From Clostridiales bacterium (GTDB taxonomy: Bacteria; Bacillota; Clostridia; Peptostreptococcales; T1SED10-28), in the NCBI GenBank assembly GCA_007118655.1, contig SKRE01000129.1, positions 1 through 33,180 on the forward strand: a stretch of DNA of 33,180 nt, given 5' to 3'. The translations under genes and the position numbers were made by a program. The stretch's first letter is position 1; every line of letters starts with the position of its first letter. A model generated the notes under the pieces. It worked only from the letters and a program-made list of their open reading frames with translations. It was not told the DNA's origin and ran no database searches. Of this stretch, positions 23,066-30,257 are shown one piece after another.

Positions 23066-24484
23066 TTAGGAGGCGTAAGCTTTTTTTGAAGACTCTTTTT
23101 CAATTTCCCGCTCTTCCTCTTCATCAATAATTTTTTCCTCCCAGTTCCCTTTCAGATAAATTCCCATTCCGATTACACAGATCAGGAAATTGCTCATGAC
23201 CATGGAGTACCAAATGGCATCGGCCCCCAGGTCCGTGAGACGTCCCAGGAGATAGATCATGGGGATCCTCAATCCCCATAGGCGGAACATATTGATAAAC
23301 ATGGAATACATCGTATGGCCGGAACCCTGAAAGGTGCCATTTAATATCTGAAAAATCCCCATTAAAGGTATGGATAATGAGATTAACTGAAGATAATCCG
23401 TACCCAGGGCAATTACCTGGGGGTCCCCGCTGGCAAAGATTTTAATGATGGGCTCGGAGAACCAGAAGGCGATCAGCCCTCCAACGGCCATAAATACGGT
23501 GGACATCAGGATACTGACTTTAAAGGTAGACCGGGCCCGGGGGATTTGATCCGCTCCCAGGTTCTGGCCGATAATCGGTGCAATGGCGTTTCCGATCCCC
23601 ATGGCGGGCATCATCACCACACTGTTGATCCGGTTGCCAATTCCAAAGGCGGCTAAGGCGGATTCGCCGTAACTTAGGACAAACATATTTAAGATGATAA
23701 AGCCGAAGGCCGCCGCGGACTGACCGATGGAAGCGGGAAGACCTACTTTGATAATTTTTTTCAAGACCAGGGGGTCGGGAAGAAGGTATTTTTTTCGAAT
23801 ATTGATTCCGTCTTTTCGGATAAACAGGGTGTATATCCCATAACTCACAAAGATGGCCCGAGAGATTAAGGTTGCCACGGCGGCGCCTTGAATCCCCATA
23901 AAGGGAATGGGCCCAAGGCCAAAGATGAATACCGGGGACAGCACCACATTTAACAGGGAGCCTGCAACATTTAAAATCATGGGGGTGAAGGTATTGCCCT
24001 GTCCCTGCATGATGGCATTATACACAATGAACATAAAGATCACCGGCATCTCTAAAAACATGATGCTGAGATACTGGGAACCGTATAAAAGTACGTTTCC
24101 CTGGCCGCCCATAAGGCTGACGATGGCAGGGGTCAAAAAATAGCCCCCTAAGCCTAGGATGGTGGACAGGACCAGTAAAAATGAGAAAAGCTGGGAAGCA
24201 ACTTTATCTGCCCGCTGTTCCTGATTCGCCCCGATATACTGGGAGATTAACGAGGTTCCCGCCATATTCATGCCCATGGCAACGGAAAGAATCAGAAATA
24301 TTACGGGGAACACCAAGGTCATGGCAGCGACTTCGTCGGAACCCAGTTGACTGACCCAGTAGGTATCGGAAAGATTATATAAGGTTTGGATAAAATTATT
24401 AAACATGATGGGGGCCGCCAGGGCTATGATGATTTTGTGGATTTTCCCATTCAATATCATCTCTTTCTTTTCGGCAAAATTCAT
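23066..24484 (-). CDS. MATE family efflux transporter (MepA/NorM-like)
   Basis: A 472-residue membrane protein with the expected twelve hydrophobic segments. It begins NGKIHKIIIALAAPIMFNNFIQTLYNLSDTYWVSQLGSDEVAAMTLVFP, the usual first MATE helix with its Asp, and contains the duplicated second half from about 240 (IIKVGLPASIGQSAAAFGFIILN). MATE proteins export drugs or metabolites in exchange for Na+ or H+. The C-terminus is a charged Glu/Lys tail. An AGGAG site lies 10 bases before the ATG, separated by a GCGATCGC palindrome. It is transcribed away from the glutamate-cysteine ligase operon and shares a 386-base control region with it. Substrate unknown. Confidence 0.93.
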   Translation of the reverse strand: MNFAEKKEMILNGKIHKIIIALAAPIMFNNFIQTLYNLSDTYWVSQLGSDEVAAMTLVFPVIFLILSVAMGMNMAGTSLISQYIGANQEQRADKVASQLFSFLLVLSTILGLGGYFLTPAIVSLMGGQGNVLLYGSQYLSIMFLEMPVIFMFIVYNAIMQGQGNTFTPMILNVAGSLLNVVLSPVFIFGLGPIPFMGIQGAAVATLISRAIFVSYGIYTLFIRKDGINIRKKYLLPDPLVLKKIIKVGLPASIGQSAAAFGFIILNMFVLSYGESALAAFGIGNRINSVVMMPAMGIGNAIAPIIGQNLGADQIPRARSTFKVSILMSTVFMAVGGLIAFWFSEPIIKIFASGDPQVIALGTDYLQLISLSIPLMGIFQILNGTFQGSGHTMYSMFINMFRLWGLRIPMIYLLGRLTDLGADAIWYSMVMSNFLICVIGMGIYLKGNWEEKIIDEEEEREIEKESSKKAYAS

Positions 24485-24870
24485 AAGCGATCGCTCCTAA
24501 ACTGGATAATACCAGATAATAATTTTAATAAAATTAATTCGTAAGTCTAAATATATTATAGCATTATTTTTTAAAAATACAAAGTAAAAATGGGATTTAT
24601 ACAAGAATTATGTTATACACAACATCTTGTGTATACTGGGGATAAAAATACAAAATGAGCACTAAATAAGAAAAAGTTATCCACAATCAGCATTATAAAC
24701 CGAATCTTTGAGGAATAAATGCTTTTGCAGCAGCGGAGGGAAAGAAATCTTTAGAGTGTGAAAATATCTCTAGTAAGAATTCACGGTGTAAGGTACAATA
24801 GAATGGGTAGTAGTATCATTATATACAAAACAGGACTGCCGAGGAAAATATAGAAGTTGAGGTGTAAGCA
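24485..24870. other. 386-base divergent control region between MATE exporter and glutamate-cysteine ligase
   Basis: No coding gene is evident. It contains a possible minus-strand -10 box TATAAT (24560-24555) with a weak -35 TTTGTA 17 bases upstream for the MATE gene, the 9-4-9 inverted repeat at 24614-24635, and a perfect DnaA-box sequence TTATCCACA at 24677-24685. The last 100 bases before the ligase hold TACAAT and TATATA stretches but no convincing -35/-10 pair. Confidence 0.5.
24614..24635. promoter_or_regulatory. Perfect 9-4-9 inverted repeat, candidate operator
   Basis: TATACACAA, a 4-base spacer CATC and TTGTGTATA form an exact palindrome with 9-bp half-sites centred at 24624.5. There is no T tract after it, so it is not a terminator. 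It lies about 30 bases upstream of the weak MATE -35 box. The half-site with one extra base (TTATACACA) also matches the relaxed DnaA-box pattern. Confidence 0.6.
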
Positions 24871-26166
24871 TTGGATAAGGAAGCGATCACAAAACAATTG
24901 ATGAGTATCTTAAGAAACGGAGAAAAGTCTTTGGAGGATGTGAAACTGGGCATTGAAATCGAGCACCTTGTGGTGGGGCAAAAAGATTTTCAATCCGTTA
25001 CTTATTATGAAACCTTAGGAATTGAAACCATACTGAAAAAGCTGGAACGAAAAGAATACAACGGAAAATACGAAGGTAACTACCTGGTGGGCTTAACCAA
25101 AGAGGAAATGGATATTACCTTAGAGCCCGGGGGCCAACTGGAGTTTTCCACCCGACCCTGCATTCATCTTGCCCATATTCTAAAGGTCTATGAAAAATTC
25201 CTGGGAGATGTTCTTCCGATTATTGAAGAACAAAATCAGTATTTACTTGGTGTGGGCTATCATCCCCAGAGCAAAATAAAAGATATTCCCTTTAACCCGA
25301 AGAAGCGGTATGAATACATGTCCGAATATCTTCAAAAAACCGGGAAATATGCTCTCAATATGATGAAGGGTACGGCATCGGTGCAAGTGGCCATTGATTA
25401 TGTGTCGGAAACGGATTTTATAAAGAAATTTCGTGTAGCCAGTTTTTTAACCCCGTTTTTCTATCTGATTACGGACAATGCTCCGATTTTTGAAGGGGAA
25501 ATTTACGATAAATTCAGTGTGCGCAGCTTAATTTGGGATAACACGGATCCCCAGCGCAGCGGAATTATTAAGGGTTCTCTGGACAAAAAGTTCAACTATC
25601 AAGATTATGCGGAGTACTTGCTACATAGTAAGCCGATTTGTATTTTGGAAAACGGAGCGTTAAAGCCCTCGGGGGATCAGCCCCTATGGAGGACATACAA
25701 AGAAAAGGAAGCACTGTCAAAAGAAGAAATGGAACATCTTTACACCATGGTGTTTCCCGATGTCCGGGGGAAAAACTACATTGAAATCCGAATGGCGGAT
25801 TCCATGCCCAAAGCATTGAGTATGGCGTACTTGGCCATGATTAAAGGCTTGTTCTATCATCGGGAAAACCTAGAAGAGCTCTATCACCTGTCCTTGGAAT
25901 ACGGAGACAAAGAAATCAATGCCCTGAAAGAAGCGGTCATTCATCAAGGTTTTGAAGCGCCGTTTAGAGGAAAAGACCTTGGGGTATTCGGCGAGAAAGT
26001 AGTTCGCATGGCGGCGGAAGGGCTGGATAAGGAAGAAGAATCCATGATTAAACCCCTGCAGGAGCTGATATTGAACAGAGAAACCTACGGTCAGCGGATC
26101 AAACAGAAATATAAAACAAATGGAATTGAAGGACTGTCAGACCTGCTCGTTACAAAAAAAAGCTGA
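24871..26166 (+). CDS. gshA: Glutamate-cysteine ligase (GCS2/EgtA-like, plant-type GshA)
   Basis: It joins L-glutamate and L-cysteine with ATP into gamma-glutamylcysteine. The 431-residue protein shows the family motifs VKLGIEIEHLVVG near 25, LEPGGQLEFSTRPC near 88, MMKGTASVQVAIDY near 165 and FPDVRGKNYIEIRMADSMP near 295, matching the plant/proteobacterial GCS2 group rather than E. coli GshA. The start codon is TTG, 7 bases after a GAGGTG site. The next gene, an ATP-grasp ligase, begins 14 bases after its stop, so the two are an operon. No gshB or gshF-type fusion is present in the window. EgtA or a peptide ligase of the same fold are the alternatives. Confidence 0.87.
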   Translation: MDKEAITKQLMSILRNGEKSLEDVKLGIEIEHLVVGQKDFQSVTYYETLGIETILKKLERKEYNGKYEGNYLVGLTKEEMDITLEPGGQLEFSTRPCIHLAHILKVYEKFLGDVLPIIEEQNQYLLGVGYHPQSKIKDIPFNPKKRYEYMSEYLQKTGKYALNMMKGTASVQVAIDYVSETDFIKKFRVASFLTPFFYLITDNAPIFEGEIYDKFSVRSLIWDNTDPQRSGIIKGSLDKKFNYQDYAEYLLHSKPICILENGALKPSGDQPLWRTYKEKEALSKEEMEHLYTMVFPDVRGKNYIEIRMADSMPKALSMAYLAMIKGLFYHRENLEELYHLSLEYGDKEINALKEAVIHQGFEAPFRGKDLGVFGEKVVRMAAEGLDKEEESMIKPLQELILNRETYGQRIKQKYKTNGIEGLSDLLVTKKS

Positions 26167-26179
26167 AGGAGGTATGGAT

Positions 26180-27508
26180 ATGACGCACCATGATTTGTTT
26201 CAACAATATAAAGAAGATGTTTTACGGCAGCCGGAAAGGTATATCAGTGAATACCACAAGGTGAAACAACGGGTAAACTACTCTCCGGCGATTTATAAAG
26301 GACAGCCGGTGAAATTCTTATACCAACCCTTTTTTTTCACGGATCAGGATATTAAGCGTTTCAGAGAGTTGGTAAAAACCCTGGGAACCATTCTGGAGAA
26401 GGTAATACAACAGTATTTATCGGAGCCGGAATTCAGAAAACATTTCGGGTTTTCCCCCTTTCTTCAGGAGCTGATTCTGAGGGACCCCGGGTATCGGCAT
26501 CCCTTTCCTATGGCTCGGTTTGATGTGTTTTATCATAAAGACGGTTCTTTTCAATTTTGTGAACTCAACGCCGACGGATCCTCAGGAATGGTGGAATCCA
26601 GAGAGCTGGACCAAATCATTTATAACTCCCTGGCCTTGGACCGCTATAAAAAAGAGTATGATTTTCATACCTTTGAATTATTTGACTCATGGATCGATGC
26701 ATTGATCCTTAATTACCGCCAATTCAGCAATACAAAAAAATCCCCTCAAGTGGCCATTGTGGATTTTATGGAAGATAAACCCCCCAGTGAGTTTATTGAA
26801 TTTCAAAAGGCCTTCGAAAAAAGAGGGTACTCCACAATCATTGCGGACCCCAGAGACCTAGAGCTTAAGGGTGAGCACCTGTACTACAAGGATTTTCGGA
26901 TCGATTGTATTTACCGCAGAGCGGTAACCTGGGAAGTGGAAGAGCATCGGGAAGAAGTACAGGATTTTGTTACGGCATATCTTCAAGGAAAGGTTTGTGT
27001 TGTGGGATCTTTCCGTTCTCAAATCATTCATAATAAAATTATTTTTTCCGTCCTTCATGATGAAGAAGCCACAGACTTTCTAACGGAAAAAGAGCGACAG
27101 TTTATTAATAATCATATTCCCTATACCGTGCCCTTTGATGCAAAGGAACCCCGGCTGTTGGAAATGATTCTGGAAAATAAGGACCGGTATGTTCTAAAAC
27201 CCTCGGATAAATATGCCTGTCTCGGAGTTTCTGTAGGAAAAGATTATTTAAGTGAGCAGTGGCGACGTTTTGCGGAGGAAGAACTGGATGAAGCGTATCT
27301 GATTCAAGAGTACTGCAATGTTCCATCCATGGAGATGGGGATTTTTTCAAGGGATAAGGTGGAGTTTCAGCAGTGCAACTACATTACGGGACTGTACGTT
27401 TATAACGGAGACTTTCAAGGGATTTATCATCGGGCAGGAAGAGAAAATATTATTGGAAGCCTGGTAGAAGGATTTTCTCTGCCGAATTATCTGGTGCGGA
27501 AAAAGTAA
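26180..27508 (+). CDS. ATP-grasp amide ligase, glutathionylspermidine synthase-like
   Basis: About 442 residues. It resembles the pre-ATP-grasp and ATP-grasp part of glutathionylspermidine synthase: FDVFYHKDGSFQFCELNADGSSG near 118-140 is the substrate/metal segment (ExNxD), RYVLKPSDKYACLGVSVGKD near 335-355 the ATP-binding lysine loop, and AYLIQEYC near 373 the adenine contact. The amidase half of bifunctional enzymes is missing. ATG 26174 abuts the AAGGAGG site and ATG 26180 is 7 bases from it, so 26180 is chosen. It directly follows glutamate-cysteine ligase and probably extends gamma-glutamylcysteine at its carboxyl end with an unknown amine or amino acid. That is inference, and the acceptor cannot be read from sequence. 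Cytosolic. Confidence 0.8.
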   Translation: MTHHDLFQQYKEDVLRQPERYISEYHKVKQRVNYSPAIYKGQPVKFLYQPFFFTDQDIKRFRELVKTLGTILEKVIQQYLSEPEFRKHFGFSPFLQELILRDPGYRHPFPMARFDVFYHKDGSFQFCELNADGSSGMVESRELDQIIYNSLALDRYKKEYDFHTFELFDSWIDALILNYRQFSNTKKSPQVAIVDFMEDKPPSEFIEFQKAFEKRGYSTIIADPRDLELKGEHLYYKDFRIDCIYRRAVTWEVEEHREEVQDFVTAYLQGKVCVVGSFRSQIIHNKIIFSVLHDEEATDFLTEKERQFINNHIPYTVPFDAKEPRLLEMILENKDRYVLKPSDKYACLGVSVGKDYLSEQWRRFAEEELDEAYLIQEYCNVPSMEMGIFSRDKVEFQQCNYITGLYVYNGDFQGIYHRAGRENIIGSLVEGFSLPNYLVRKK

Positions 27509-27561
27509 GAAAGATCTAAGAAGACCCCCTTAAAGGACTGGAAGCATGGAGCTAGGTGGGT

Positions 27562-27567
27562 TATAAT
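27562..27567 (+). promoter_or_regulatory. Possible -10 box before the AI-2E family gene
   Basis: A perfect TATAAT lies 32 bases before the start codon. The -35 region (TGGAAG after 17 bases) is weak. It may give this gene its own promoter in addition to read-through from the thiol genes, since no terminator is visible between them. Confidence 0.3.
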
Positions 27568-27598
27568 AAGAAGCAGCAGATGCTGGGGGAGGGATTCA

Positions 27599-28831
27599 AT
27601 GAAAATCAAACTGGATCGAAGGCTGTTAAAGTATGCTTTTCATGCTTTTTTGGTTATAAGCATGGCAATCGTGGTTTATCAGGTGTTGGAAAATATGGGG
27701 TATTTCACCGAGCAATTAATGGTTCTTTGGAAGTGGATTCGAAGAATCCTGAGCCCTTTTATTATTGGAATTTTTGCAGCCTATATACTTAATCCCGGGG
27801 TGCGAAGATTTGAGGAAAGCGTATATGGGCGGATCAAACTACTTAGGAACAATATCCGGATTAAGAGGATGTTAAGCATCAGCAGCATGTTTTTGATTGT
27901 AATACTTTTCTTTGTCATGATCTTTGTGGTGGTCACCCCTCGGGTAATCGCCAGTATATCCGATATTGTGCGGAATTTTCCGGAATACATGGATAATACC
28001 ATCGTCTTTGTGGAAAATTTAGAGGTCAGCCTCAGGGCACAAAATTTGGATGCTTTTTTTCAGGAATTTCAGATCATTGAGGAAATAGAAGCCTGGCTTG
28101 AAAACGGGTTCCAGTACATTAGGGAGTCCCTGGATGAAATTATCGATATGATTTTTTTCCAAATCACAAATATTACTTCGGGAATCTTAAACTTTCTGAT
28201 CGGTATGATCATGGCATTTTACCTGCTTTACGACAAAAATCTGATTAAGAAGAATATCAACAAAGTTCTGTATACGATTTTTTCGAAGGAAATGGTTTAT
28301 AAAATCAATGATTTCGGCCGCGACGCCGACGATCTTTTCGGACGCTATATTGTGGGCCGGTCCATCGACTCCTTTATCATCGGGGTGATTGCCTTTATCG
28401 GTCTGAGTATTTTAGGGATTCCCTATCGAATGCTCTTTAGCATCATCATCGGGGTAACCAATATGATCCCCTATTTCGGACCCTATTTAGGGGGCATCCC
28501 CGTGATTATTGTGACCATGTTTTCTTCCTTTCAGGAAGCCTTGTGGGTAGCACTGTTTATCTTAGCCTTGCAGCAGTTTGACGGCTTAGTCCTGGGACCG
28601 AAGATATTAGGAGACAGTGTGGGCATTCGGCCGATCTGGATCATTCTCTCCATCTATGTGGGGGGAAGGATTTTCGGGATACTTGGAATGTTCCTGGGGG
28701 TACCGGTATTTGCGGTAATCGTCATGTTTTTAGAAAGACTGATCGCAAGAAGATTGGGAAAAAGAGGAATCAGCCCGGCGGAAGCGGAAAGCGCCCCCCA
28801 TCGAGGGGAAAATGTCCTTAAGGACGGGTAG
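27599..28831 (+). CDS. AI-2E/PerM (UPF0118, YtvI-like) family membrane transporter
   Basis: A 410-residue integral membrane protein with about seven to eight hydrophobic segments and an amphipathic soluble stretch (about 115-190) between the third and fourth. The family signature appears as IIGVTNMIPYFGPYLGGIPVIIVTMF near 285 and LALQQFDGLVLGPKILGDSVGIRPIWIILSIYVGGRIFGILGMFLGVPVFAV near 320-375. Members export autoinducer-2 or act as Na+/H+ antiporters in halophiles, and many have no known substrate. A GGGGGAGGG site precedes the ATG. It lies 90 bases after the ATP-grasp gene on the same strand, so it could export the product of that pathway, but this rests on position only. Confidence 0.88.
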   Translation: MKIKLDRRLLKYAFHAFLVISMAIVVYQVLENMGYFTEQLMVLWKWIRRILSPFIIGIFAAYILNPGVRRFEESVYGRIKLLRNNIRIKRMLSISSMFLIVILFFVMIFVVVTPRVIASISDIVRNFPEYMDNTIVFVENLEVSLRAQNLDAFFQEFQIIEEIEAWLENGFQYIRESLDEIIDMIFFQITNITSGILNFLIGMIMAFYLLYDKNLIKKNINKVLYTIFSKEMVYKINDFGRDADDLFGRYIVGRSIDSFIIGVIAFIGLSILGIPYRMLFSIIIGVTNMIPYFGPYLGGIPVIIVTMFSSFQEALWVALFILALQQFDGLVLGPKILGDSVGIRPIWIILSIYVGGRIFGILGMFLGVPVFAVIVMFLERLIARRLGKRGISPAEAESAPHRGENVLKDG

Positions 28832-28893
28832 AAGCACCAGAGGAATAAAAACGAAAAATTAATTAAAAAATAAAATATAAGCAAATTGTAAAG

Positions 28894-28972
28894 AAAAAGA
28901 CTTTTTTTGAGGCAGTTCCCAAGGTATTGTTTAAAACAATGGGAGGGAGAACCTTTAGAAAGAGTCTTTTTT
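28894..28972 (+). terminator. Long imperfect hairpin with T-rich end after the AI-2E family gene
   Basis: The outer arms AAAAAGACT (28894-28902) and AGTCTTTTT (28963-28971) pair perfectly. The T/A-rich inner arms continue the helix with G-T pairs, and a terminal ATTGT/ACAAT hairpin (28926-28940) closes it. The 79-base structure ends in six T residues, so it can act as a terminator. Its size and the internal T tract also allow a small structured RNA or a degenerate miniature element. Confidence 0.5.
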
Positions 28973-29020
28973 GTTGTGAAAGCAAAAGAAGAAATAAAAC
29001 TTTGTGAAAAAAAATACTAC

Positions 29021-29049
29021 TTGCAAACCGTTATCACTTAAGCTATAAT
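29021..29049 (+). promoter_or_regulatory. Sigma-A promoter of the ferric-iron ABC transporter operon
   Basis: TTGCAA at 29021-29026, a 17-base spacer and a perfect TATAAT at 29044-29049. Transcription would start near 29056, giving a leader of about 75 bases. The spacer contains CCGTTATCAC, which shares a TTATCA core with Fur sites, but no full Fur palindrome is present. Confidence 0.75.
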
Positions 29050-29129
29050 ATCAAGTACAGTGATTTGGAAGGCCTTACATAAAGGGCGGCTGTCATTGAA
29101 ATAATAACATTGAATGAAGGAGTGGGAGA

Positions 29130-30176
29130 ATGAACTTACTTAATCACAAGAAAAAAATGATCCTTATCGGATTATTAATTGCAATCATTGCTTTGGCGGG
29201 ATGCAACGAGGCCTCAGGGGATGAAGGCGCCGGAGAAATCGTTGTATATTCCGCAAGGAACGAAAACTTTGTGGACGCCCTGCTGGAGAAATTCCAGGAG
29301 GATACGGGAATCGAAGTGCAAGCCCTCCATGGGGGAGAGACCATTGTTAACCGGGTAAAGGAAGAATCGGGCAATGTGCAGGGGGATATTTTCATCTCCA
29401 ATGATGTGGGTGCCTTAGAGCACTTACGAATCGAAGGACTTCTGGAGCCCATTGAACGGGAAGATTTTCCCGGTATTGAAGAACAGTACCGCGGGGAAGA
29501 CAACTCCTGGGTCGCCCTTTCTGCAAGAACCCGGGTACTGATGTACAACAAAGATTTAATAACGGAAGAGGAAATGCCTAAAAATATTTGGGATCTGACG
29601 GATCCTCAGTATGAAGGGGAGTTTGCCATAACCCGGGGAGGAAACGGGGGAATGATCGGCCATGTATCCGCTCTTCGAAATGAATGGGGAGACGAACGGA
29701 CCATGGAATGGATTGAAGGGATAAAGGATAATGCCGGCGCCATCCTGCAAGGTCATGGGGATATTCGACGGGCCGTAGGTGCGGGAGAGTTTAAGTTCGG
29801 ATTGGTAAACAACTATTATTTCCACCAGCAGTTAGAAGAACCTTCCAATAATAATGTGGGAGTAATTTATCCGGACCAGGATGAAGGAGAAATGGGGGCC
29901 GTGGTCAACGCCGCCGGTTTTGGACGAATTAAGGACGGGCCCAATGATGAGAGTGTACAGGCTTTTGTGGACTGGATTTTAGAGCCGGAGAATCAGCAAA
30001 TGTTTTCCAATGAATCCCTAGAGGTTCCGATTAACCCTGATATTGATGTTATTGAAGGGGCAAGAGCAATAACCGAATACAAGGTTCAAGGAATGTCCCT
30101 TCGGGAGCTTGGCGATGTTTGGGAAGATACCCGGAGACTGATTGAAGAGTCGGGACTGGATTTAGAAATTCGATAA
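29130..30176 (+). CDS. Ferric iron ABC transporter substrate-binding lipoprotein (FbpA/FutA-like)
   Basis: A 348-residue receptor. The signal peptide ends in the lipobox LAGC with Cys25, so it is tethered to the outer face of the membrane. The mature domain starts EIVVYSARNENFVDALLEKFQEDTGIEV, contains GDIFISNDVGALEHL near 85 and the paired tyrosines of VNNYYFHQQL near 230, which in FbpA/FutA proteins bind Fe(III). The C-terminal part carries the usual QAFVDWILEPENQQMF. An AAGGAGTGGGAG site precedes the ATG. It is first in a three-gene operon, followed by a hairpin that should favour its own expression. A phosphonate or other anion receptor of the same fold is a less likely alternative. Confidence 0.88.
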   Translation: MNLLNHKKKMILIGLLIAIIALAGCNEASGDEGAGEIVVYSARNENFVDALLEKFQEDTGIEVQALHGGETIVNRVKEESGNVQGDIFISNDVGALEHLRIEGLLEPIEREDFPGIEEQYRGEDNSWVALSARTRVLMYNKDLITEEEMPKNIWDLTDPQYEGEFAITRGGNGGMIGHVSALRNEWGDERTMEWIEGIKDNAGAILQGHGDIRRAVGAGEFKFGLVNNYYFHQQLEEPSNNNVGVIYPDQDEGEMGAVVNAAGFGRIKDGPNDESVQAFVDWILEPENQQMFSNESLEVPINPDIDVIEGARAITEYKVQGMSLRELGDVWEDTRRLIEESGLDLEIR

Positions 30177-30206
30177 CAAAAAATAAAGAGACAGAAGAAT
30201 CGGGAG

Positions 30207-30238
30207 AAGCCTCAAAGCATGACTTTGTTAGGCTTTTT
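30207..30238 (+). terminator. Intercistronic attenuator after the iron-receptor gene
   Basis: AAGCCTCAAAG pairs with CTTTG and AGGCTT over 11 bp with a 2-base bulge, around a 5-base loop, and runs into five T residues. It lies between receptor and permease genes, so partial termination should yield more receptor mRNA. It also removes ATG 30219 as a likely permease start. Confidence 0.7.
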
Positions 30239-30257
30239 CCCCGTTAGGAGAGTACCT

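Noticed and set aside
24600-24690. A replication origin suggested by two DnaA-box-like sequences
   Set aside because: Only two boxes, no dnaA, dnaN or parAB genes nearby, and no clear unwinding element beyond ordinary A+T richness.
29015-29060. A Fur box over the iron-transporter promoter
   Set aside because: Only a TTATCA core is seen. The 7-1-7 or 19-bp palindrome is not present, so I do not call it despite the expected iron control.
29144-29551. A 135-codon open frame on the minus strand inside the iron-receptor gene
   Set aside because: It lies wholly antisense to a well-supported receptor gene, is rich in Ser/Pro/Arg as expected of a shadow frame, and has no ribosome site.
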